A stretch of 64,000 nt of DNA from Chloroflexota bacterium (GTDB lineage Bacteria; Chloroflexota; Dehalococcoidia; Lucifugimonadales; Lucifugimonadaceae), in NCBI GenBank assembly GCA_009838175.1, contig VXSB01000013.1, positions 1-64,000 of the forward strand, read 5' to 3'. Every line of letters starts with the position of its first letter. The stretch's first letter is position 1. Shown here piece by piece: positions 1 through 8,900 of the stretch. The notes beneath the pieces were generated by a model. The model was not told where the DNA came from. It saw only the letters and a list, made by a program, of their open reading frames with translations, and made no database searches. A program made the position numbers and the translations under genes.

Positions 1-107
1 CACAACCCCCTCCCCCCGCTGCCCCTCCGCCGACGCCCGCAACCCCTTCCTAATCTCCCGACGCGCAATCGTAACCGACAACCGCTCCGGATACCGCTGC
101 CGCAGAT

Positions 108-860
108 TCACCAACCCCCGATAAGCAATGCCGGAGTTTTGATCTCGTGATAGCGATCACGTATGCTGCCGAGCCGCCAGTACTCGCCATCCGTCTGGTT
201 GGCGAGCCACGTGAGCAGGTAAGGGACATTCTGCTCGAAGCGTTCTTCCCAGAGCTCGGCCCAACGCGCACCGCTGTACTCGGGGTAGGGCGGCATCGCG
301 TTCATGCCAATCATCGAACAGCCGTAAGCGCCAATGTCGTAGTAGCAGCGCCAAGCTCCGCCGCGATAATGGCAATCGTCCGTGTACCTGTCGTCGGTGA
401 AATTCCAAGGGATGATTGTCACTAGATGAGGGGGCGCCAAGGCTGCGACCTGAACGCTGGTAAATCCACCGTAGGATCCGCCGGTCATTGCGACTTTGCC
501 GTCGCACCATTCTTGATCAGCGATCCACTCAACCACATCGAACCCGTCGAACTGTTCCACCGGGCGGTACTCGTCGTCGTTCGAACCTTCGCTAGATCCG
601 GTGCCGCGGCAGTCGACACGGGCACCGATGTAGCCGTGTTGTGCCCAATGGTTTTGCATGCCGGTGAGCGGGCGTTGGTCGTCTTTTCGGTACGGGATGT
701 AAGTAAGGATGACGGGCCACGGTCCTTCGCCTCTTGGAACGTGTATGTCTAGTGCGAGCTTGGTACCGTCGCGAGTCGGCACCATGATGTTTTTGACGAA
801 TCTGACGCCGTCCGAACTCACCGCCAACGGCAGGACGCCGGAGTAGGTTTCAACTGCCAT
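108..860 (-). pseudogene. CocE/NonD-family hydrolase, 3'-truncated
   Basis: This is the N-terminal part of an X-Pro dipeptidyl-peptidase (S15)/CocE-type alpha/beta hydrolase, a family that cleaves ester or amide bonds with a Ser-Asp-His triad. The nucleophile elbow GGSYGG is intact, preceded by the typical RGTGSSEG segment. The frame ends in TGA right after the strand TPALLIGGW, where relatives continue with Tyr-Asp-Gly and several hundred more residues carrying the catalytic Asp and His. At about 250 residues it is less than half the usual 550-650, so it should be inactive. The start at 860 is chosen over 893 because GGAG lies 6-7 bases upstream. The first 110 bases of the window continue with unrelated sequence, so a deletion, rearrangement or assembly join is likely. 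Confidence 0.72.
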
Positions 861-1022
861 GTGTGTCTCCGATCTAGGGATATCCGCGATCAACCCACGT
901 GTCGACGGATTTTAACGTCGCGTTTGAACCGCAACAGCGTGTGCGGGGATGGTACGTGTCGCGGGGTATACTGACGCGCGCTGCATAGTTCGAACAATTT
1001 GAACGCGGGAGACTCAGTCGAT

Positions 1023-1940
1023 ATGGTTGCCATCAACGTCATCTTGACGATGGATTGCGAACCCGCTCTATTCGAATGCTCGCCGCTGGCGATCAAACTT
1101 TCAGGCACCGGACCTGCAACGCACGAAGAGGGCGAAAGTTCGATTAGAGCGTATGTTGAATCCGCGGATACTGAGGGCTATCCGGTTACGTTATTTGCTC
1201 ATCCGGAAGTCGCAACGGCTCAATCCGGATTGCTGTTGGAGATGCAGAGTGCCGGGGCGTGCTTAGGGATACACCTTCACCCATACAAGTTCAACCCGGT
1301 CAGGTACCCCCGGGATTTAGGCTCATTCAACGCGGAGGAGCAGACGGAGATGATATCGGCGGCATCGGAGGTGTGGTCCGACGCTTTGGGCCAACAACCA
1401 AGATATTTTCGAGGCGGTGTGTATTCAGCCAATGATGCGACGTTTGGCGTCTTGTTGGACCTCGGTTTCGAAGGCGGAAGCCTGTCGGTTCCGGGCAGAG
1501 TATTGCCGAGGGCGATGGCGATCTGGGCGGGTGCGGAGTTGTATCCTCACCGGGCCAATCTATCGTTCCGCCACATCAGAGGCGACAGCGATTTCATCGA
1601 GGTGCCTATGTCGTCGGACACTTCAAGGCCGATGGAGAGCGGGGAGTTAGGTGAGATTGGTTTTGAATGGCCATATGTCGCTTCGACTAAGTACAAACAT
1701 GATGAAATCGTCCGCAACGTGATTGCGCGGAGCATCGAGGATGGTGCATCCTTCCCGACATACGTCACGAACACGCACCAGGATCAAGACTACGCCGACC
1801 CGGAGCATCCGGCGAGCGTCAACCTGCAGACGATATTCCGCACTCTGCGCGAGACAGCATCCGAATTTGGCGTAGAGTTAACGGGCCGCACGATCGCAGA
1901 GATGTGCGATCTAGTTCGTACCAGCGATCCCGCGTGTTAA
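1023..1940 (+). CDS. polysaccharide deacetylase-like protein
   Basis: This is a NodB-homology (carbohydrate esterase 4-like) protein of about 305 residues. The opening strand VILTMDCEP carries the aspartate pattern of motif 1, GIHLHPYKF resembles the metal-binding His motif 2, and YFRGGVYSAND matches the R-G/P-x-G motif 3. Such enzymes remove N- or O-acetyl groups from glycans using a divalent metal. The sequence from residue 30 to 110 is divergent, so the substrate cannot be told. I chose ATG 1023, with GGGAGA about 10 bases upstream, over an in-frame TTG at 999. There is no signal peptide, so it is probably cytoplasmic. It is divergent from the truncated hydrolase on its left and is followed by gene debris. 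Confidence 0.65.
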   Translation: MVAINVILTMDCEPALFECSPLAIKLSGTGPATHEEGESSIRAYVESADTEGYPVTLFAHPEVATAQSGLLLEMQSAGACLGIHLHPYKFNPVRYPRDLGSFNAEEQTEMISAASEVWSDALGQQPRYFRGGVYSANDATFGVLLDLGFEGGSLSVPGRVLPRAMAIWAGAELYPHRANLSFRHIRGDSDFIEVPMSSDTSRPMESGELGEIGFEWPYVASTKYKHDEIVRNVIARSIEDGASFPTYVTNTHQDQDYADPEHPASVNLQTIFRTLRETASEFGVELTGRTIAEMCDLVRTSDPAC

Positions 1941-1988
1941 GGCGTTTCCATAACCGAGATTTGATCATCATACGAGGCACTACCGACA

Positions 1989-2177
1989 ATGACCCGCGTA
2001 CTCATAGCAGCCTTCGACGGCCTCCTGCCTTCACAAATCCGCGCCGATACCAGCGAATGCGCGGAAAACGCTATGCGTGGATGCTTCGACATGCCTGGTA
2101 CGGCGCTCAACGATCATCCGGTGTCGCGAATGCAGTGAAACAGGATTACCCGATGTAACTGAAACGCCGCCAGCATC
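1989..2177 (+). pseudogene. alkaline-phosphatase superfamily protein, decayed 5' fragment
   Basis: An ATG at 1989 opens MTRVLIAAFDGLLPSQI, the hallmark N-terminus of nucleotide pyrophosphatase/phosphodiesterase-type members of the alkaline phosphatase superfamily (metal-binding Asp in FDGL). After about 45 residues the frame reaches DHPVSRM and then TGA at 2136. The same frame still reads ITR at 2145-2153 and NAAS at 2163-2174, with a second TGA at 2160. This matches the family stretch HPVFP..TR.NAAS, which contains the nucleophile Thr. The rest of the gene is absent. I read it as a decaying remnant; sequence errors could explain the two stops but not the missing body. Confidence 0.6.
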
Positions 2178-2324
2178 GCTCCACGACGTATCGATGCGTC
2201 CTTGGTCCAAATCATCCATCACACCACCGATGGCTGAAGCGTAGTCGCGTGGCTCGATCTGTGGAAAGAGTTCGCTGGCCAGATCGCTGTTTACGACTAC
2301 GTCATTGCGAATCCCTTCGATCAA
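2160..2324 (-). pseudogene. SDR/DUF2867-type NAD(P)-binding protein, internal fragment
   Basis: On the minus strand this frame reads LIEGIRNDVVV, SELFPQIEPRDYASAI and ending IDTSWSDAGG. That is the conserved middle of the epimerase-like proteins that carry a DUF2867 domain (consensus: LIEGL.NEVV..., then a T-W-S-D-A-G signature). Neither the N-terminal Rossmann half nor the C-terminal DUF2867 half is found on either side, and the frame upstream is closed by a TGA. The homology stops near 2165, almost exactly where the phosphatase remnant on the other strand begins, which marks a rearrangement junction. It is not expected to yield a functional protein. Confidence 0.5.
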
Positions 2325-2568
2325 CGCGGAGGCGAATCCGGCGCATCGTCTCCATGATCAAGCGAATCACCCACACCTCCATCCAAACCGCGCGCATCAT
2401 CGACACCCTCCCAACCCCATTCACCGACGGCTGGACTCCCAACTAACCATCCCCCTCCCCAACATCACCACCCAGAAAATCATCATGTTCATCCCGTCCA
2501 TCCATGCAAATTCACACCCCGAAAATCCCACCAATTCCTCTATCCCCACAATCCCCGGCTCAGACAAC

Positions 2569-2588
2569 TTTTTGAACTTGTTCAAAAA
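2569..2588. promoter_or_regulatory. perfect 20-bp palindrome, operator-like
   Basis: The sequence is a perfect inverted repeat with 9-bp arms (TTTTTGAAC / GTTCAAAAA) around a TT centre. It lies about 330 bases upstream of the PKS start codon. The arms are AT-rich and there is almost no loop, so a dimeric repressor site is more likely than a transcription terminator. No regulator gene is adjacent. Confidence 0.35.
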
Positions 2589-2596
2589 CTAATCTT

Positions 2597-2807
2597 GCCG
2601 GAGTTTTGCCGCTACAGCGGCAAGTTTGTTCTAAATTCCTCTTCCAGCCAAACCCCCAAATCCTACGAAAAACATCATTCCACAACCATCACACGCCAAC
2701 ATCCGCCCCATCCCTCACACCACACCCCGAATATCACCACAAAATACCCCTCTCATGATCTTGCCGCTCCAGCGGCAATTTCGCGGCATGAGCGGCAAAA
2801 CTCCGGC
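2597..2807. repeat. 211-bp element with perfect 17-bp terminal inverted repeats
   Basis: GCCGGAGTTTTGCCGCT at 2597-2613 recurs as its exact reverse complement at 2791-2807. Each end also carries an internal palindrome: TTGCCGCT-AC-AGCGGCAA at 2606-2623 and TTGCCGCT-CC-AGCGGCAA at 2761-2778. After the right end, GCATGAGCGGCA-like units are repeated up to 2820. The interior codes for nothing recognisable and I see no clear target-site duplication. It could be a miniature inverted-repeat element or a regulatory array; the sequence alone does not decide. Confidence 0.55.
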
Positions 2808-2917
2808 ATGAGCGGCATGAGATTCACTGCCCCTCTCCTCCGCGAAGTGATACGATATGTCATCATCTGAACCCCTCCAAAACGCCCTTCTGAGAAACGG
2901 AATCCAACGGTAAATCT

Positions 2918-5900
2918 ATGTCCGAAAACGCAACAAGAGAGCCGATTGCTGTAATCGGAATGGCCTGCAACTTCCCCGGAGCTGCGAATTTGGACGCGTT
3001 CTGGCAGTTGTTGATGGATGGCGGGAACGCAGTGACCGAGGGCTTCGCGGGTCCCGGAGAAGGGCGGATGGGACAGATTTTCCGCGACGGTCCTGTAGAT
3101 AACGAAGCATGTCGCTACGGCGCGTTCGTCGACGATATCGACCAGTTCGACGCCAGAATTTTCCGAATCTCGCCAGTAGAAGCCGATCTCCTAGACCCCC
3201 AGCAGCGCATGATGCTCGAAGCCAGCTGGCTCGCACTTGAAGACGCGGGCATCGATCCAACACGTCTAAAAGGCAGCAAAACCGGCGTCTACTCCGGCAT
3301 CAGCAACGACGAATACCGAATGTTGGTCTTGGATTCCACAAGACCCTCCGAAGCCGCAGGCAGCCTTTACGCACTCAGCGGCACGAACCTAAACGGAACA
3401 GCCGGACGCGTATCGTTCGTCCTTGGTTTGAATGGCCCAGCTAAAGCGGTCGACGCTGCATGTGCATCAGCCCTTGTCGCGGTTCACGACGCGGTAAGCG
3501 ACCTCCAGCACGGCAAGGCCGACCTCGCGCTAGCCGGCGGGGTTCAAGCCATCCTCAACGGGCGCATATACGAGCTGCGTGCCGAAGCCATGATGCTGTC
3601 CCCAGAAGGGCAGTGCAAGACCTTCGATGCCTCGGCGGATGGCTACGTGCGGGGTGAAGGTTGCGGAGTCGTGGTATTGAAGCGATTGAGTGACGCCGAG
3701 GCAGATGGTGACCGCATATGGGCGGTGATTCGAGGCTCGGCAGTTAATCATGGCGGAGCGAGCGCAGGTTTGACTGTGCCGCACGCACCGGCGATGGAGA
3801 AGTTGATCCAAACTGCTCACTCTGATGCTGGCATTCCGCCGTCAGAGGTCGACTATCTCGAAGCCCACGGAACCGGGACGGCGGTTGGAGACCCGATAGA
3901 AGTTGAAGCGGTTGCAAATGTCTATGGAGAAGGGCGGGAATCAGATCGGCCGCTCCTTATGGGGTCGGTAAAAACCAATGTCGGACATTTGGAATCGGCG
4001 GCCGGGATAGCAGGATTAATCAAGGCGGTGATGGCGGTCGAACGGGGCTTCATTCCCAAACATCTACATTTCAACGACCCTAATCCCAGACTCGATTGGG
4101 ACAGGCTGCCGTTGCAGGTTACGACGGAGAATATGGACTGGCCGCGGCGGAATGGACACCCGCGACTGGCTGGGGTCAACTCGTTCGGGATTTCCGGCAC
4201 GAACGCCCACATCGTGTTGGAAAGCTATCGCAGTTCGGCCGATGAGACTGCCTATGAGAATGGATTGGCCGGATCTGCGAAGACGATCCCGGTTTCCATC
4301 CCGAAATCAGTCGCCGAAGTTGCCAAGTCGGAAGACACAACTAGTAACCGTCAAGATCGATTCCTGCCGTTGTCAGGCAAATCAGAAGGTGCGGTACGAG
4401 ACCTAGCAAAGCGCTATACAACATGGCTCGATGAAAAGTTGTCGGAGGATCACTCTGGTGACGTGACCGATGCATTGCTATCCGATATGGCGTGGACGGC
4501 GGCGGTCGGTAGGACCCACTTCGAACGACGTTCGGGTGTGTTATTCAACGATGCCAATTCGTTGAAGGATTGTCTCAGCGAGTTGGCTGAAACTGCGCCG
4601 ATTTCGGAGCCGGGTTCAGCAACCAACGTCGCGTTCCTGTACACCGGCCAAGGAAGCCAGTGGTTAGGGATGGGACGAGCTCTATATGACAGCGAGCCGG
4701 TAGTTCGCGCCGTGATGGATCGTTGCGAAGAAGTGTTCCGAGAAGAACGGGGCGAATCGCTGTTGGATGTGATGTGGGGCAGGAACGACGCGAAAGGAGA
4801 TCTGGGCGATACGGCGTGGGAGCAGCCAGCGCTATATGCACTGGGGTGCGCATTAACGGCTCTATGGGAGAGTGTTGGCATCCGGCCGAACGTCGTTTTG
4901 GGTCACAGCGTAGGAGAGATAGCAGCGGCACATACCGCCGGCGTCTTCTCTCTAGAAGACGGAATGCGATTTGCGGCGGTGCGGGGCACACTTCTATCGG
5001 CGACAGAAACCGGAACTATGGCCGCCGTATTCGCACCGGCTGAGGAAGTCGAATCGACGATTGAAAAACTAAATGCCGATTCGGCTGGCGTTGGGTTGAG
5101 CATCGCAGGCTATAACGGTGCACACCAAGTGGTCAGCGGTCCAGTCGCAGACATCGAACGGATCGTCGAGTACTCCGAATCCCAAGGTATCCGGGCGCGC
5201 AGGTTAAACACGAGCAAAGCGTTTCACAGCGCTCTGGTTGAACCATCGCTTGACGCATTGGAATCGTTCTTGGAAGGTGTATCGATCGGGTCGCCGTCGG
5301 TGACATTTGTCAGCAATCTGACGGGTAGGGCGGTTGAATCCGACATGAAACTGGACGGCGCGTACTGGAGGCGACATGCCCGCGAGGCGGTTGCGTTCGC
5401 GAGCGGCGCAAAGACGATGGCGGAACTCGGCGTGGATCTGGTGGTGGAGATAGGCCCGCATTCGGTACTCGGTCCGATGGCTACTCTCTGCTGGCCAGAG
5501 TCGGTCGCAGGTTCCAACGTGTCCGAAGCGCCGGAATCGATAGCCAGCCTGCGCAGGCCACCGAGAGACGGGTCGTCGCCCGATGGTGAGACCAGTTTCG
5601 TTGATGCCGTTGCAGACGCTTACAAAGCCGGTCTAGATATCTCATTTGAAGGTCTATTCGCAGGAGAGAGCCGTCGCAAGGTTGCACTTCCTACCTATCC
5701 GTTCCAACGGGAGCGTCATTGGGTTGAGCAAGGCAAGCAACGAAGAGCGGTTTCAGGCCATCCATTGCTTGGAGTCCGGCATGAAGGCGCCCGCGGCGAG
5801 ATCTCCTATGAGACAGAAGTGTTGCCTCTTGATCCCGTTTGGTTGAACGACCACCGAGTCTTCGGGCGTATCGTAGCACCTGGCGCGTTGTATGGGGCGA

Positions 5901-8900
5901 TGGCAGTCACGGCGTCATCCACAGAGGGTGGCGGATTGGTGCTTGAGGACATGCAACTGCACAACCCGCTGGTCTTTTCTGAAAAGGCCTCTACCGGCGA
6001 TTCCGACGAAGAAGGCCGGGCTGTTCAGGTCGTTCTCGATGAATCCGAACAAACATCATCACGTAGCGTTCAAGTCTTCAGCAAGGGCAGTGATGGCAGT
6101 TGGACGATGCATGTCGAAGGTCGTGTGCCCACCGCCGCTCCGACGCCGGAAGTCGGCGAACGGATCGACCTTGAAAATCTGAAAGCCCGGTTGTCACCAG
6201 CGGATGTGTTGGATTACTACCGAGCCAAATTAGACACCGGGATCGATCTTGGTCCACTGTTCCGCACGGTGGAGAGAGCGTGGGTAGGTGACGGCGAGGC
6301 GTTGGGCGAGGTCAATTTGCCGGAACTCCTCGGCCGCAACGAGTTGGACGTTCATCCTTTATTGCTTGACGGCTGTTTCCAAGTTGTTGGGGTCGCACGT
6401 AACATGTCAGGCGCGGTTGATGAACCGACGTATCTCCCCTTCGGCTGGGAACGAATGTGGTTGACGAAGCGGCTTCCGGATCGATTGATATGTCACGTGC
6501 GGATGAGTGAATCAACTCAGTCCGTTGAGCATCCAGAAGTCCTTACCGGCGAATTGCGCATCTACGACTTGAATGGCGAGTTGATCGGTGGATTTAGTGG
6601 GTACACGGTCAAACGAGCCACCCCCGAAGCACTGCTGTCGGCGGTCGAAGAAGTAGACGATCTCCTTTACCAAGTGGTATGGCGCGACCGCGCACTCGAG
6701 CCGGGGATAGTGCCCGCAGATTTCTTCCCGACTCCGTCGGATGTCGCCGCTGGTTCGGGGTTGTTCTCTGACTACCTCACCGAGGCAGAAGTCGATCCCA
6801 TCAGTAGAAACGCGCTTCTGACAGATATGGAGCGTTGGTCCCGTTCGTACGCGTTGCTGACTCTCGAGAAGCTGGGATGGCAGCGTCAACTCGGAGACCT
6901 TATAGACGCTGAAGAGTTGAGGCAAGATTTGGGCGTGCTGGAGGAGCATAAACGCCTCTTCCGCAGGTTGCTCGAAATGCTGGCGGCGTCTGGAGTGCTG
7001 GAAGAACGCGTCGACGGATTCCTGGTGTTGTCAGGTGCCGATGATCCGCTGCCAGAGGAATTTCCCGCGGAGCCTGAGCGATTTCATGTGCCTATGGCGG
7101 ACTTGTATTCCCATGGCTTGACCGAGATCGGACTGTTCAGGCGATCTGGCGCTGCGCTGACTGATGTTTTGCGTGGTCAAGCGGATCCGCTGACGCTGTT
7201 GTTCAGCAGCGGCGAACCCACAGCGGCCGACCTTTACCTGAAGGCACCAGTTGCCCGTGCCGCGAACGAGATGCTTGCCGAAGCTGTTCGTAAGCTCGTG
7301 GCCCAATTGCCGGAGGGACGGCGACTGCGCGTGATTGAAGTCGGAGCAGGAACGGGCTCGGCGACCGCGTCGGTATTGCCAGAGCTTCCAGCCGGACGGT
7401 TCGACTACACCTACACAGATATCTCGGCGGGATTCTTTGCCGAGGCTGAAGCCCGCTTCGGTGACGGCGACGGATGCATCGAATACCGGCCATTGGACAT
7501 CGAAAAGGATCCGATGGCACAAGGCTACGATTCCCACGGATACGACCTGCTGATCGCCTCGAACGTTTTGCATGCCACCCGCTATCTTGAGGAAACGCTG
7601 GGGCACTGTTTGGCGCTCATGGCCCCGTCGGCTCATCTGGTGGCGCTCGAAAACCTAAGAGGCTTAGGGTGGATGGACCTTACATTCGGTCAGCTAGATG
7701 GCTGGTGGCGTTTCGCCGACGAGTACCGTCCGCACCACGCACTTGCCGGTCCTTCAGTGTGGAAACGAGCGTTGAGCGATGCCGGATTCGCCGACTCCGA
7801 AGTGTTAGGTGTCGACGATTCCTTCACCCACGAGATGTTGGACAAGGGCGTGATCGTAGCCCAAGGCCCGGAGCGAGTAACGGAACCTGCTGGCGTATGG
7901 ATTTTGGCAGCCGATCGCGACGGCGTGGCGGAGCAACTGGCAGAGAAATTGTCTGAGCGAAACCAGACGGTAGCGATTGCGCGAAGCGAGGGACATCAAA
8001 ACGGCAGGCAGATGTCTGCCAACTCCGCGGTTACCGAAATCGTGATAGATGCAGGCAGTCGCGACAGCTGGCGATCACTCATCGACGATTTGCCGCAAGA
8101 TATTCCCTTAAGCGGCGTGGTGCATCTACTTGCGCTCGATGGTCATGGCAAACACGGGACTACCGAAGAGATCACCCGAGACGTGAAACACGCCGGCGAG
8201 AGCGCGCTCGCGCTTGCACAAGCATTAGTTGAATCCAATTCGATTCCCGCCAAAGGCATGTGGTTCATGACGCGTGGCGCGCAGGTTTTGGAACGCGAGA
8301 GTTCAGGAGAGCTTGCCGGTTCGATCCTTTGGGGCCTCGGCAAGGTTTTGGCGCTGGAGGCATCTCACCTCCGACCCAAGATGATTGACTTGGACCCCAA
8401 CTCTATCGGCGAGTCGACTGAAATCGTGAATGAGCTGCTATTCCCAGACGAGGAAAACCACATCGCCTATCGTTCAAGACAGCGTTATGCGGCGCGTCTA
8501 GTAAGGCATGAAGAAGGAGCCGCGCGTCTTGATCTGCCGGGGGGTACTGACTGGGTATTGGCCCCAGACCCGGACGGGGATTTTTACCGCCCTGCAATTA
8601 AGCAGTTGCCACCGCGTTTTCTTGAACCCAGAGAGGTACGCGTTGCGGTTGAGGCGACAGGCCTCAACTTCTGGGACGTGTTCCGTTCGATGGGATTCAT
8701 TGAAGAGGGCGATCTGGGCAGGGAGCTGTGCGGCCATGTTGTCGATGTGGGCTCTGAGGTTTCCAGCATGGCGGTTGGAGACCGCGTAGTAGGCCTCGGG
8801 TTCGGTGCCTTCGCGCCAGAAATGATCACCCATGAGGCGCTGGTAGCACCAGCTCCAGACGGTATCTCAGTTTCATCCCTTGCCACCATACCGAGCGCGT

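Larger units (their letters stand above)
2325..2917. other. gene-free, G-poor spacer upstream of the PKS
   Basis: No convincing gene is seen on either strand. From about 2360 to 2760 the plus strand is strikingly rich in C and A and poor in G, with many CCC, CAC and ATC runs. The short open frames here translate into low-complexity His/Pro/Ser/Thr sequence and are not credible proteins. The stretch contains the palindrome at 2569-2588 and the inverted repeat at 2597-2807, described separately. The PKS promoter must lie here, but I cannot point to a good -35/-10 pair. Confidence 0.6.

Noticed and set aside
128-142. Match of CAAAACTCCGGCAT to the inverted-repeat arm at 2796
   Set aside because: At the left site it encodes the conserved hydrolase segment IKTPAL, so the 14-base match is probably chance.
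2760-2820. GCATGAGCGGCA repeats as a possible CRISPR remnant
   Set aside because: Units are short, unevenly spaced and have no unique spacers of constant length, and no cas gene is present.
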